64,000 bases of DNA, taken from NCBI RefSeq assembly GCF_025966695.1, contig NZ_JAOEIY010000001.1:568474-632473 (forward strand), given 5' to 3'. The stretch's first letter is position 1; each line of letters opens with the position of its first letter. Both the position numbers and the translations under genes were made by a program. Below, one piece after another: positions 17,595-29,540 of this stretch. The DNA is from Stutzerimonas sp. S1 (GTDB lineage: Bacteria; Pseudomonadota; Gammaproteobacteria; Pseudomonadales; Pseudomonadaceae). The notes below the pieces were generated by a model. It was not told where the DNA came from, searched no databases, and worked only from the letters and a program-made list of their open reading frames with translations.

Positions 17595-17623
17595 TTGACA
17601 GTCTAGAGCAATTACTCTAGAAA
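17595..17623 (+). promoter_or_regulatory. laoCBA promoter with palindromic operator
   Basis: TTGACA (17595-17600), 17-bp spacer, TAGAAA (17618-17623) forms a good sigma-70 promoter 36 bp upstream of the laoC ATG. Within it sits a perfect inverted repeat TCTAGAG-N6-CTCTAGA (17602-17621) covering the spacer and part of the -10. A TetR dimer bound there would block polymerase. It lies 79 bp before the laoR start, so it could also control laoR. Confidence 0.7.
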
Positions 17624-17658
17624 TCTTCTTCCCTTTCCTGCCGCGCTGAGGAGGCTGC

Positions 17659-19071
17659 ATGTCAGCCGCTATCCCGGACCCGCTCGCCGCACTGCAGCCG
17701 CTCTTCGCCCGTCAGCGCCAGGCCTTTGCCGCCGCGCCAATGCCCTCGACACAGACGCGCCGGCAAGGTCTGGAAGCGCTGCGCGACGTACTGGCGCGCA
17801 ATCAGCAGGAGCTGATCGAGGCGATCTCGGCAGATTTCGGCAATCGCTCGGCCGACGAGACGCTGCTGGCCGAGATCATGCCGAGCCTGCATGGCATCCG
17901 CTACGCGCGGCGTCATCTGCGCGGCTGGATGAAGCCGTCGCGGCGCCGGGTCGGCCTGGCGTTCCAGCCGGCCAGTGCGCGGGTGATCTACCAGCCGCTG
18001 GGCGTGGTCGGCATCATCGTGCCGTGGAACTATCCGCTGTATCTGGCCATCGGCCCACTGGTAGGCGCATTGGCCGCCGGCAACCGGGTGATGCTGAAGA
18101 TGAGCGAAGCGACACCGGCCACCGGCGCGCTGCTGCAACGGCTGCTGGCGCAAGTCTTTGCCGACGATCAGGTGGCGGTGGTGCTCGGCGACGTCGAGGT
18201 CGGCAAAGCCTTCGCGCGGCTGCCATTCGATCATCTGCTGTTCACCGGCGCGACGCATGTCGGTCGCGACGTGATGCGCGCCGCGGCAGACAACCTGACA
18301 CCGGTGACGCTGGAGCTGGGCGGCAAGTCGCCGGCCATCGTTTCGGCCGAGGTGCCGCTGGCCGACGCCGCCGAGCGCATCGCCTTCGGCAAGACGCTCA
18401 ACGCCGGGCAGACCTGCGTCGCGCCCGACTATGTGCTGGTGCCGCGCGCACGCCTCGACGACTTCGCCGAGGCCTACCGTGCGGCGGTGCGCCGCCTGCT
18501 GCCGAGCCTGGCGGACAACCCGGACTACACCGCGATCATCAATGCGCGGCAGTTCGCCCGGCTGCAGGATTACCTGGACGATGCCCGGGCCAAGGGCGCG
18601 CGAGTCATACCGCTGTTCGAGGAAGGTCAGCAGCGCCGCCTGCCCCATCATCTGCTGCTCGACGTCAACGAGCACATGCGGGTGATGCACGAGGAAATCT
18701 TCGGCCCGCTGCTGCCCGTGGTGCCGTACGACGATCTCGACGAGGCCATCGCCTACGTCAACGCCCGCCCGCGCCCGCTGGCGCTGTACTACTTCGGTTA
18801 CGATCGCGCCGAGCAGCACCACGTGCTGCAACGCACCCATTCCGGCGGCGTCTGCCTCAACGACACGCTGTTGCACGTGGCCCAGGATGACCTGCCGTTC
18901 GGCGGCGTCGGTGCGTCCGGCATGGGCCACTATCACGGCCACGAAGGCTTCCTCACCTTCAGCAAAGCCCGAAGCATTTTCAGCAAGCCGCGCCTCAACA
19001 CGGCGCGGCTGATCTATCCGCCGTACGGCAGATGGTGGCAGAGGCTGCTCTACCGGCTGCTGGTGCGCTGA
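17659..19071 (+). CDS. laoC: long-chain aldehyde dehydrogenase LaoC
   Basis: 470-residue NAD(P)-dependent aldehyde dehydrogenase, of the shorter class that includes coniferyl/fatty-aldehyde dehydrogenases. Motifs: GVVGIIVPWNYPLYLAIGPL (cofactor/Asn oxyanion), FTGATHVGRDVMRAA, catalytic Glu in VTLELGGKSP, catalytic Cys in NAGQTCVAPDY, and EEIFGPLLPVV. Strong ribosome site (GAGGAGG) before ATG 17659. First gene of laoCBA; it should oxidise the aldehyde made by LaoA to the fatty acid. The stop overlaps the laoB start by one base. Confidence 0.9.
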   Translation: MSAAIPDPLAALQPLFARQRQAFAAAPMPSTQTRRQGLEALRDVLARNQQELIEAISADFGNRSADETLLAEIMPSLHGIRYARRHLRGWMKPSRRRVGLAFQPASARVIYQPLGVVGIIVPWNYPLYLAIGPLVGALAAGNRVMLKMSEATPATGALLQRLLAQVFADDQVAVVLGDVEVGKAFARLPFDHLLFTGATHVGRDVMRAAADNLTPVTLELGGKSPAIVSAEVPLADAAERIAFGKTLNAGQTCVAPDYVLVPRARLDDFAEAYRAAVRRLLPSLADNPDYTAIINARQFARLQDYLDDARAKGARVIPLFEEGQQRRLPHHLLLDVNEHMRVMHEEIFGPLLPVVPYDDLDEAIAYVNARPRPLALYYFGYDRAEQHHVLQRTHSGGVCLNDTLLHVAQDDLPFGGVGASGMGHYHGHEGFLTFSKARSIFSKPRLNTARLIYPPYGRWWQRLLYRLLVR

Positions 19072-19622
19072 TGGCCGGCCCTGCACGCGCGCCCGCCGGT
19101 CTGTCGCTGAGCCGCCGCGGCCTGCTGCGCATCGGCCTGCTCGGCGGCGTCGTGTTGACCACCTCCAGCCTGGCCGCAAGTCTCGGAGGCTGCAGCCGCG
19201 AGCCACCGGCCCAAGGGTTTGCCCTGCTGCGTACCAGTGACCTGCCCTTGCTGCAGCGGCTGATCCCGCTGGTGCTGGCCGGCGCGGTCGCCACGCCGAT
19301 ACCGCCGGCGGTCATCGACGGCACGCTGTCCAGTCTGGATCGCAGCCTGGAGCATCTGTCGCCAGCCCTGGCCAAGCAGGTGCTGCAGCTGTTCGATCTG
19401 CTCGGACTACCACTCGCACGCGGCCCGCTGACCGGCATCTGGGGCAGCTGGGATGCGGCCAGCGACCAAGCCATGCAGGCCTTCCTGCAACGTTGGCAGA
19501 ACAGTCCGCTGGCGCTGCTACGCCAGGGTCACAACGTCCTGCTGCAACTGGTGCTCATGGCCTGGTACGGGCGCCCGGAAGCCTGGGCACATTGCGGCTA
19601 CCCCGGCCCGCCTGCGGTCTGA
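19071..19622 (+). CDS. laoB: LaoB, twin-arginine exported small subunit
   Basis: 183 residues starting MAGPARAPAGLSL at the ATG that overlaps the laoC TGA. The N-terminus carries a twin-arginine signal (SRRGLLRIG, then a hydrophobic helix) ending at LGGC, so it may be both Tat-dependent and lipidated. The mature part is helical without recognised cofactor sites. In gluconate 2-dehydrogenase-type enzymes a small Tat-signal subunit partners a GMC flavoprotein that has no signal of its own; LaoB and LaoA fit that pattern (inference). Position and context match P. aeruginosa LaoB (PA0365, from memory). Confidence 0.75.
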   Translation: MAGPARAPAGLSLSRRGLLRIGLLGGVVLTTSSLAASLGGCSREPPAQGFALLRTSDLPLLQRLIPLVLAGAVATPIPPAVIDGTLSSLDRSLEHLSPALAKQVLQLFDLLGLPLARGPLTGIWGSWDAASDQAMQAFLQRWQNSPLALLRQGHNVLLQLVLMAWYGRPEAWAHCGYPGPPAV

Positions 19623-19639
19623 TCATCAGGAGCGAACCG

Positions 19640-21824
<2,185 letters not shown>

Positions 21825-21898
21825 ACGCTTCCCAGTGTGCACAGCGCCCGCCGATGCGGCACAATTACGCGTCGTTATTCTGCTGTGCCGTGGTCTGA

Positions 21899-22170
<272 letters not shown>

Positions 22171-22171
<1 letters not shown>

Positions 22172-23910
22172 TGCACGCGGTGCGGCAGGCACGCCGGAGC
22201 GCATCGCGCGAGGGCGTCCGGGCCTGCCTCGCCGCCCTCCTGCTGTTCACCACCCTAGCCGCGCAGGCGCAGCCGCCGGCAGCGGGCGCCGTTGCTACCG
22301 CACACCCGCTGGCCAGCGAAGTCGGTCGCGACATCCTCCAGGCTGGCGGCAATGCCTTCGATGCCGCCGTGGCGGTGAGCGCCGCGCTGGCGGTAGTCGA
22401 ACCCTACGGTTCCGGCCTTGGCGGCGGCGGCTTCTTCCTCCTGCGCGAAGCCGGTAAGCCGGCCCGTTTCAGCTTCCTCGATGCGCGCGAACGCGCCCCG
22501 CTGGCGGCCACTCCCGACCTCTACTTGCGCGATGGCCAGGTGCAGCGCGAGCTGTCACTGGATGGCGCGCTGGCAGCGGCGATTCCGGGCACGCCGGCCG
22601 CGCTCGCCGAACTGGCCGAGCGTCGCGGGCGGCTGCCGCTGGCGCAAACGCTGGCTCCGGCGATTGCCCTGGCCCGCGAGGGCTTCATCGTCGACGCGGT
22701 CTATCGCCAGCGCGCCAGCTGGCGCCTCGACGCCTTGCGCGCCGACGCCGAAAGCGCCCGCCTGTTCCTCGCTGACGGCGCATTGCCAGCCGAGGGTTAT
22801 CGACTACGCCAGCCGGAACTGGCCGTCACGCTAGAGCGGCTGGCCGCGCAAGGCCGCGACGGCTTCTATCGCGGCGCCGTGGCCGAACGCCTGGTAAACG
22901 GCGTGCGCGCCGCTGGTGGTATCTGGACACTGCAAGATCTGGCCGAGTACCAGACCGTCGAGCGCGCACCGCTGCGTTTCCAGCTGGCCGAAGGGCGCGA
23001 GCTGATCGGTGCGCCGCCGCCCTCAGCCGGCGGGGTGATTCTCGCCCAGAGCCTGGGCATGCTGGAGCACCTGCCCTGGCGCGAGGCCGAGCCGGTGCCG
23101 CGCAGCCATCTGGTGGTCGAGGTACTGCGTCGCGCCTATCGCGACCGCAGCCTGCTGGGCGACCCGGATTTCGTCCGCGCACCGCTGCCGCGGCTGCTGG
23201 CACCGGACTACCTGAAGGCGCTGGCGACCGCCATCGACCCTGCGCGCGCCACGCTGAGCAGCACGCTGCCACCGGCGCCGCGCTGGCACGAAGGCGAGCA
23301 CACCACCCATTTCACGGTGCTCGACGCGCAAGGCAATGCGGTCGCGGCAACGCTGTCGTTGAACATGATGTTCGGTGCCGCCTTCACCGTGCCCGGCACT
23401 GGCGTCATTCTCAATGATGAGATGGACGACTTTGCCGCCGACATCGCCGGCAGCAACGCCTATCAGTTGAAGGGCAGCAGTGCCAACGCGATTTCCGGCG
23501 GCAAGCGCCCGCTGTCGAGCATGAGCCCGACGTTCATCGAGAGCGACAGCGAGTTCACCAGCTTCGGCACCCCCGGCGGCAGCCGCATTCCGAGCATGGT
23601 GCTGCTCTCGGTACTGTCCTACCTGGACGGCGAGCCGGTAGCCGCCTGGCCGGCGGCACCGCGTTATCACCATCAGTACCTGCCCGACGTGCTGCAGTAC
23701 GAGGCCGCCACCTTCAGCTCCGCGCAACTGCAGGCGTTGCGCGCGCTCGGCCACCAACCGCGACTGATCGAACGTGATTACGGCAACCAGCAGGTGCTGT
23801 ACTGGAACAAGCGCAGTGGCCGCGTCGAAGCCGCCAGCGATCCGCGCGGCATCGGCCGGGCGCTGCTGGCGCCGGCGCGCGAAGCGCCCGGCGTCACGGG
23901 TACTGAATGA
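22171..23910 (+). CDS. ggt: gamma-glutamyltransferase (glutathione hydrolase proenzyme)
   Basis: 579 residues starting at the ATG overlapping the ferredoxin TGA. Signal peptide with core CLAALLLFTTLAAQAQ, so periplasmic. GGT cleaves glutathione gamma-glutamyl bonds and transfers or hydrolyses the glutamyl group; the precursor self-cleaves before a Thr. Key sites: early GGNAFDAAVAV and YGSGLGGGGFFLL, the autocleavage/nucleophile region HTTHFTVLDAQGN, SGGKRPLSSMSPT and FGTPGGSRI oxyanion loop. Length and motifs are complete. The 3' end overlaps the convergent Na/Pi cotransporter-like gene by 17 bp. Confidence 0.95.
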
Positions 23911-25741
23911 TCGGCCCGTCGTCCTCGGGCAGCTGACGCAGCTGGCGGATCAGCTCCTGACCCTCGCCGAGCAGCAGGGCGTTGCGCAGGCTCTGGATGA
24001 TGCGGCTGGCATAGCCCAGGTCGTTCATCAGCGAACTGGTCTGCAGACCGTCCAGCTCGCGGCCACGCACCGCCTCGAAGAGGTGCTTGCGAAACGCAGC
24101 GTCGAACTCGGCAGCGCGGTCATCGAGCCACTGCAGACGCTCGCGCCAGAGGTCGTCCGGCAACCTGGAACTGTTCAGTGAACGGATCTCGCGTAGTGCC
24201 TCGAGCAGATGCCGACGCAGCTCGACGTAGGCGCGGCGGGCGGCCGACTCGTTCTGACGCAAGTAGTAGCCGAGATTCTTCTGCAGGTGCTTGGCATCCT
24301 TGACCGCATCCACCAGCTGCAGCGCCGCGATCTGACAACTGAGCCAGAACTCCTGGTGCTTGTCGTCCAGCGGCACGTCCAGACGTCCCATGAAGCTCAG
24401 CAGGTCCGCGTATACACCCTTGATATGCCGCCGGTAGAGGCTCTCGGCATCCAGCGCACCCGGCTCCGGACGCGCAGTCAGCACCGCCTCGTCGAGTCTG
24501 CCCTGGCGCACCAGCTGCTCCACTGGCAGGAACATCGCGTGGCAGATCACTTCCAGGCTCAGCCGCGCCAGGTGCTGCAGCTCCTGCGCCACCGCACTGA
24601 TCGCCGCGTCGGCCGAATCCAGTGCACGTTCGTTTAGGTAACGCGCATGCGTGCGCAACTCGGGTTCGTCCGGCTGCGCCAGCTCGGTGATCAGCACCAC
24701 CGGCTCGACCCGGTCCGGCAGCACCCGTATCAGCAAACTGGCCAGTTGAGTCTGCCAGGGCCAGAACAACAGGATGCCCAGGGCGTTGAACAGCGTATGG
24801 AACAGCGCCAGCTGGATCAGCGCATTGCCACCCAGACCGACCGGCGCCACCAGCCACTGCACCAGTGCCGTCAGCGGCAGCAACAGCACCAGCGCCACCA
24901 ACGCAGTAAGCAAATTGAACAGCACATGGGCCAGCGCCAATCGCTGGCCGCTGCGGTTGCCTCCGAGCGAGCCGACGAACGCCGTGGTGACGCTGCTACC
25001 GACGTTCGCGCCGATGGCAATGGCCAACGCCGGGCCAAGCGCCAGTTGACCGGCACCGAGCGCGGCGAGGGTCAGCATCAGCGTCGCGTGACTGGACTGC
25101 AGAATTACGGTGGCGACCAGACCGACACCGACGAACAGCAGCTGCCCCACCAACCCCTCGGCCTGATAGGCGGACATGTCCACGCCGCTGCCGAAGCTGG
25201 CAAAGCCGTCCTTGATCTGGTCGATGCCCAGGAAGATGAAGGCGATCCCGAGCACGATGCGGCCGGCCGCCTTGCCCTTGTCGCCGAGGAAACTGGCCAT
25301 CACCCCGAACACCAGCAGCGGCAGTGCCAGCGGCGCCAGACTGAGATCGTGGCCGGCCAGCGCCAGTAGCCAGATTCCGCTGGTGGAACCCAGATTGGCA
25401 CCGAACAGGATCGGGATACCGCCGGCCAGCTTGATCAGGCCGGTGGTGATGAAGGCAATGGTCAGCAGCGACACCAACGTGCTCGATTGCAACAGCATGG
25501 TGCCGCTGATGCCGAACATCAGGCCCTTGAATGGCGTTGCAGTGGTACGCGTCAGGATCTGCTCCAGCTTGCTGCCGGCGAGCTGGCGCAGGCCTTCCTC
25601 CAGGCACTGCATGCCGAACAGGAACAGCGCCAGCCCGGCGCACAGTTCCAGCCAGGGCTGGCTGCTCCAGAAGCCGACGCCGAGCAGGATGCACCCCGCT
25701 ACGATCAGGAACACCCTGAGATGCTTTCTAAACGTGCCCAT
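23894..25741 (-). CDS. Na/Pi cotransporter family protein with PhoU-like C-terminus
   Basis: 615 residues. The N-terminal half (about 1-330) has eight or more membrane helices and two copies of the Na/Pi cotransporter repeat with QSS motifs: GTMLLQSSTLVS after FLFGMQCLEEGL, and VILQSSHATLML; GANLGST and GANVGSSVT follow the copies. The C-terminal half (about 350-615) is soluble and helical, like the PhoU-type domain of bacterial NptA-like proteins. Probably imports phosphate or exports excess anion; the direction cannot be told. Its last 17 bp overlap the convergent ggt gene. Confidence 0.88.
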   Translation of the reverse strand: MGTFRKHLRVFLIVAGCILLGVGFWSSQPWLELCAGLALFLFGMQCLEEGLRQLAGSKLEQILTRTTATPFKGLMFGISGTMLLQSSTLVSLLTIAFITTGLIKLAGGIPILFGANLGSTSGIWLLALAGHDLSLAPLALPLLVFGVMASFLGDKGKAAGRIVLGIAFIFLGIDQIKDGFASFGSGVDMSAYQAEGLVGQLLFVGVGLVATVILQSSHATLMLTLAALGAGQLALGPALAIAIGANVGSSVTTAFVGSLGGNRSGQRLALAHVLFNLLTALVALVLLLPLTALVQWLVAPVGLGGNALIQLALFHTLFNALGILLFWPWQTQLASLLIRVLPDRVEPVVLITELAQPDEPELRTHARYLNERALDSADAAISAVAQELQHLARLSLEVICHAMFLPVEQLVRQGRLDEAVLTARPEPGALDAESLYRRHIKGVYADLLSFMGRLDVPLDDKHQEFWLSCQIAALQLVDAVKDAKHLQKNLGYYLRQNESAARRAYVELRRHLLEALREIRSLNSSRLPDDLWRERLQWLDDRAAEFDAAFRKHLFEAVRGRELDGLQTSSLMNDLGYASRIIQSLRNALLLGEGQELIRQLRQLPEDDGPIIQYP

Positions 25742-26119
25742 TCTTATTTGATCGTTACCTGTCGCGCGCCAATAAATATATAAGAATCAGAAACTTGACT
25801 CGAAGTAACAACAGCATGCCGAAACGCGGAATGGCAGTTGCTCCTGAGTGCTGCGCGAAAGGACTTTTCCTGCAACAACCACAGTGCTGGAGGCCGACGG
25901 CAGCGCGGCGCTGGAAATCGCATGCTCAGCCGCGGCTGTGGCCGATCATTCTATGGGATCAGGTGAGCGGCGACGATGATTCGATAGTCCACAACCACCC
26001 AGCGACCCTCGCAAGTATGCGCAAGGACAAACTGCAAGGGTGAAGAACAACGCAACGAGGCGTGCGAGACAGCGGCGTGACAGCGCGAAGGTCAGCGCCG
26101 GATTGATGAGGAGTCCCGT
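25742..26119. other. 378-bp intergenic region, no gene recognised
   Basis: Lies upstream of the minus-strand Na/Pi gene. Next to that gene it has an AT-rich stretch (25770-25795, containing TATATA) that could hold its -10 region. Short open frames on both strands lack ribosome sites and plausible composition. Several GGA trinucleotides occur on the plus strand, but there is no GacA-type upstream element, so I do not call an Rsm-type RNA. Confidence 0.4.
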
Positions 26120-26155
26120 ACAGAAGAAAGGGCGCCTCGGCGCCCTTTCTTCTGT
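26120..26155. terminator. strong intrinsic terminator
   Basis: Perfect 17-bp stem (26120-26136 with 26139-26155), GC-rich at the tip and A/T-rich at the base (AAGAAAGGG ... CCCTTTCTT). It begins 9 bp after the stop of the small exported protein on the minus strand. Confidence 0.85.
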
Positions 26156-26163
26156 AACAACCG

Positions 26164-26502
26164 TCAGTACTGATTCTGACTCGAGCTGCTGCAACCCAGG
26201 CAGCGCACGAAGGCTTCACGTCCTGGGTCGACCACCAGGGCCTTGCCGGCTTCGCCGACGTTACCGCCCAGCGCGGTGAACGGCAGGCTGACCACGAACG
26301 CGGCGGCGCCGATCAGGGTAGCGCCGATCAGCAGCGGGCGCGCGATGATCAGGTCGCCGAGCATGGAATAGGCTGGCGGCGCTTCGACCGTGTAGGTCGG
26401 ATCGCCACTGGCATTCTGTGGGACTGTTTCCGCCTGTGCCGGCATCGCCAGCAGGCCGGTGGTCAGAGCCAAGACAACAGCGGTGGAGCGGAACAGATTC
26501 AT
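26164..26502 (-). CDS. small exported protein of unknown function
   Basis: 112 residues from the ATG at 26502 (AAGGA eight bases upstream). Sec signal peptide [20 protein letters not shown] with AQA-E cleavage. The mature part has one long hydrophobic stretch ([27 protein letters not shown]) and a C-terminal FVRCLGC cysteine pair. I recall short pseudomonad homologues with the same [14 protein letters not shown] and FVRCLGC pattern, sometimes labelled multidrug transporter; at this size that label is not supported. Monocistronic, with a strong terminator directly after it. Confidence 0.75.
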   Translation of the reverse strand: MNLFRSTAVVLALTTGLLAMPAQAETVPQNASGDPTYTVEAPPAYSMLGDLIIARPLLIGATLIGAAAFVVSLPFTALGGNVGEAGKALVVDPGREAFVRCLGCSSSSQNQY

Positions 26503-26632
26503 GGTGTGGTCCTTCAGCTGTGCGAAACGCGGCATTTTCAAGTTGTGGCGGCCACTATAGCAGTGGCCACGCCTCTGCGAGCGTGAACGCCGTCAATGCC
26601 CGGGCAGTGACAGGCGCCGTGGAGCCTGCCGA

Positions 26633-27445
26633 TCAACGCTGACAGCGACCACAGTAGACACTGGCACGCTGGCCGAGGCGAACCTCGCGCAGGGTCGCCC
26701 CGCACTGCTTGCAGAATTCGCCACCCCGTCCGTAGACGAACAGCTCCTGCTGGAAATACCCCGGTTTGCCATCGCCGCCGACGAAGTCGCGCAGCGTCGT
26801 TCCACCGCGCTCGATAGCCATCGCCAGAATCCGTTTGATCTCCTCGGCCAGCTTCAGGTAGCGCGCCCGCGAGATGCTGCCAGCCGGCCGGCGTGGATCG
26901 ATGCCGGCGGCGAACAGCGCCTCGCTCGCATAGATGTTGCCGACGCCCACCACCACGGCGTTATCCATGATGAACGGCTTCACCGCCATGCTGCGTCCGC
27001 GCGACAGCTGGAACAGCCGCTCGCCGTCGAACGCCTCGCTCAGCGGTTCCGGGCCGAGACTGGCGAGCAACGCATGGTTGAGCGGATCCGAGCTCCATAG
27101 CAGCGCCCCGAACCGCCGCGGATCGGTGTAGCGCAGCGCCTGGCCGGATTCGAGCAGCAGGTCGACATGTTCATGCTTGGCCGGCGGCAGCTCCCCCGCC
27201 ACCAGGCGCAGACTGCCGGACATGCCCAGATGAGCGATCAACGTGCCCACCTCGAAACGGATCAGCAGGTACTTCGCGCGGCGCTCCACGGCCTCGATCC
27301 GCTGACCGGACAGGCGCACATCCAGATCTTCGGGAATCGGCCAGCGCAGCCGTCGATCGCGCACGATCACGCGGCTGACGCGCTGGCCAACAAGGTGTGG
27401 CTCGATGCCACGGCGGGTGGTTTCGACTTCGGGAAGTTCGGGCAT
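26633..27445 (-). CDS. mutM: formamidopyrimidine-DNA glycosylase (MutM/Fpg)
   Basis: 270-residue base-excision repair glycosylase/AP lyase removing 8-oxoguanine and FaPy lesions. The N-terminus [13 protein letters not shown] supplies catalytic Pro2 and Glu3. The helix-two-turn-helix includes [13 protein letters not shown]. The C-terminal zinc finger has the pattern FCKQCG then YCGRC. The start is fixed because the N-terminal proline is the nucleophile after Met removal; the open frame running 29 codons upstream is not used. Monocistronic on the minus strand. Confidence 0.97.
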   Translation of the reverse strand: MPELPEVETTRRGIEPHLVGQRVSRVIVRDRRLRWPIPEDLDVRLSGQRIEAVERRAKYLLIRFEVGTLIAHLGMSGSLRLVAGELPPAKHEHVDLLLESGQALRYTDPRRFGALLWSSDPLNHALLASLGPEPLSEAFDGERLFQLSRGRSMAVKPFIMDNAVVVGVGNIYASEALFAAGIDPRRPAGSISRARYLKLAEEIKRILAMAIERGGTTLRDFVGGDGKPGYFQQELFVYGRGGEFCKQCGATLREVRLGQRASVYCGRCQR

Positions 27446-27702
27446 TGCAGGCGTTCGATGAGTGGACCGGGAGGCGACCTTAGCAGGCCGTTGCTGTCGC
27501 GTCAGCCGGCACCCGGCTCTGACATGGCGCAAGCGCGGCGCGCGGATCCGCTAGCGTGAGTCCGATGATCAGCGTCGGAAGCCAGCGCATTGCCGCAGCA
27601 GCGCACGATGAACGCGCAATGCGAACTTTGACCAGGACGATGGTCCGAATTCAGGTGTCCCGCATCCCGCGGGCACTCCCCCAGACAGAAGGAGACCCGC
27701 CC

Positions 27703-28242
27703 ATGACTCATCCATTGCGCGGCAAGCATGTGGCCGCATTGGTGACCGATGGCTTCGAGCAGGTCGAGCTGACCCAGCCACAGCAGGCGCTCGAGCATGC
27801 CGGCGCTCGAGTCGACATCGTGTCCGCCAAGCCCGGCAAGGTCAGAGGCTGGAACCACACCACGCCAGCCGACGCCTTCACCGTGAACCATACGTTCGAC
27901 AGCATCCGCATGGACGACTACGACGCAGTGCTGCTGCCAGGCGGCGTGGTCAACGCCGATACCATTCGCACCGACGAAATGGCCCAGGAACTGGTGCGCG
28001 ATGCCGCGCGCGACAACAAGCCGATCGCAGTGATCTGCCACGGCGGCTGGCTGCTGATCTCCGCCGACCTGGTGCGCGGCAAGCGCATGACCAGCTGGCC
28101 GTCGCTGGTCGACGACCTGAAGAACGCCGGTGCCGACTGGGTCGACGAGCAGGTGGTGGTTGATGGCCAACTGATCAGTAGCCGCAAGCCAGACGACATT
28201 CCTGCCTTCAATCAGGCGCTGATCAAGGCCCTGTCCGCCTGA
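27703..28242 (+). CDS. pfpI: DJ-1/PfpI family protein
   Basis: 179 residues, MTHPLRGKHVAALV, ribosome site AAGGAG before ATG 27703. DJ-1/PfpI superfamily with nucleophile Cys in AVICHGGWLL, the nearby acidic residue in DGFEQVEL and the VVNADTIRTDE segment. P. aeruginosa PfpI (PA0355, from memory) is at the equivalent position and is linked to stress resistance and mutation avoidance; other members are deglycases or proteases. The enzymatic activity of this one is not predictable from sequence. Confidence 0.88.
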   Translation: MTHPLRGKHVAALVTDGFEQVELTQPQQALEHAGARVDIVSAKPGKVRGWNHTTPADAFTVNHTFDSIRMDDYDAVLLPGGVVNADTIRTDEMAQELVRDAARDNKPIAVICHGGWLLISADLVRGKRMTSWPSLVDDLKNAGADWVDEQVVVDGQLISSRKPDDIPAFNQALIKALSA

Positions 28243-28343
28243 AGTCGCATCCTGGCAGGTGTCGCGCGGCTTTTTCCGGCAGCCCCGGCGCGCGTAGCCT
28301 GCCGCTCGTTTAGAATGCCCGTCTTTTTCCCGGAGCCCTGCCG

Positions 28344-29540
28344 ATGACCCTGCCCAGCCTGCGCCTCAAAGCCAACGCCGACCGTCGCCTGCGTGCCGGT
28401 CATCTGTGGGTCTACAGCAACGAGGTGGACACCGTAGCCACCCCGCTCAATGGCTTCGTTGCCGGCGACCAGGCGATTCTCGAAGCGGCCGGCGGCAAGC
28501 CGCTGGGCATCGTCGGTGTATCGCCGAACAACCTGATCTGTGCCCGCCTGCTGTCGCGCGACCTCAAGCACAGCCTGGACAAGTCGCTGCTGGTGCACCG
28601 CATCAAGGTCGCCTTGAGCCTGCGCGAGCGGCTGTTCGAGCAGCCCTGCTACCGCCTGGTCTATGGCGACTCCGATCTGCTGCCGGGTCTGGTGGTCGAC
28701 CGCTTCTTCGACATCCTCGTCGTGCAGCTCGCCTCCGCCACCATGGAGCGCAGCAAGGACGCCGTGCTCGAAGCGCTGGTGCAGGTGCTCAAGCCCAGCG
28801 GCGTGCTGTGGAAGAACGACTCTAGCGCGCGCGATGCCGAAGGCCTGGAGCGCTACGTCGACACCGCCTTCGGCGTGGTGCCCGAGTGGGTCGCGCTGGA
28901 GGAGAACGGCGTGAAGTTCGAGGCACCGGTGATCGCCGGACAGAAAACCGGCTGGTTCTATGACCACCGCATGAACCGCGCGCGCCTGGCGCCCTACGTC
29001 AAGGGCAAGCGCGTGCTCGACCTGTTCAGCTACATCGGCGGCTGGGGCGTGCAGGCCGCGGCCTTCGGTGCTAGCGAGGTGTTCTGCGTCGACGCCTCGG
29101 CCTTCGCGCTGGATGGCGTCGAGCGCAACGCCGCGCTCAACGGCGTTGCCGAGAAGATGACCTGCGTCGAGGGAGATGCCTTCGAGGCGATGAAGGAACT
29201 GAAGAACGCCGAGGAGCGCTTCGACGTGGTGATCACCGATCCGCCGGCCTTCATCAAGCGCAAGAAGGACCTGAAGAATGGCGAGGCCGCCTACCGTCGT
29301 CTCAACGAAACCGCCATGCGCCTGCTGAACAAGGACGGCATCCTGGTCAGCGCATCCTGCTCGATGCACCTGCCCGAAGACGATCTGCAGAACATCCTGC
29401 TCGGCAGTGCGCGGCACCTGGATCGCAACATTCAGCTGCTCGAACGCGGCGCGCAGGGGCCCGATCATCCGGTGCATCCGGCGATCCCGGAGACGCGCTA
29501 CATCAAGAGTCTGACCTGCCGCATCCTGCCCAACAGCTGA
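28344..29540 (+). CDS. rlmI: 23S rRNA (cytosine(1962)-C5)-methyltransferase RlmI
   Basis: 398 residues, matching RlmI. N-terminal PUA domain (about 1-75, LRLKANADRRLRAGHLWVYSNEV), a middle RlmI-like domain, and a Rossmann methyltransferase from about 185. SAM motif VLDLFSYIGGWGVQAAAFGA, FDVVITDPPAFIKRKKD, and the catalytic cysteine in SASCSMHL. Adds m5C1962 in 23S rRNA. A REP-like inverted repeat lies just downstream. Confidence 0.93.
   Translation: MTLPSLRLKANADRRLRAGHLWVYSNEVDTVATPLNGFVAGDQAILEAAGGKPLGIVGVSPNNLICARLLSRDLKHSLDKSLLVHRIKVALSLRERLFEQPCYRLVYGDSDLLPGLVVDRFFDILVVQLASATMERSKDAVLEALVQVLKPSGVLWKNDSSARDAEGLERYVDTAFGVVPEWVALEENGVKFEAPVIAGQKTGWFYDHRMNRARLAPYVKGKRVLDLFSYIGGWGVQAAAFGASEVFCVDASAFALDGVERNAALNGVAEKMTCVEGDAFEAMKELKNAEERFDVVITDPPAFIKRKKDLKNGEAAYRRLNETAMRLLNKDGILVSASCSMHLPEDDLQNILLGSARHLDRNIQLLERGAQGPDHPVHPAIPETRYIKSLTCRILPNS

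Noticed and set aside
25795..26043. 82-codon open frame in the gap upstream of the Na/Pi gene
   Set aside because: No ribosome site, unlikely composition, ends without context; treated as non-coding.
27586..27623. CGCATTGC / GCAATGCG inverted repeat upstream of pfpI
   Set aside because: 8-bp arms with a 22-nt spacer are not compelling as an operator or terminator; likely chance.
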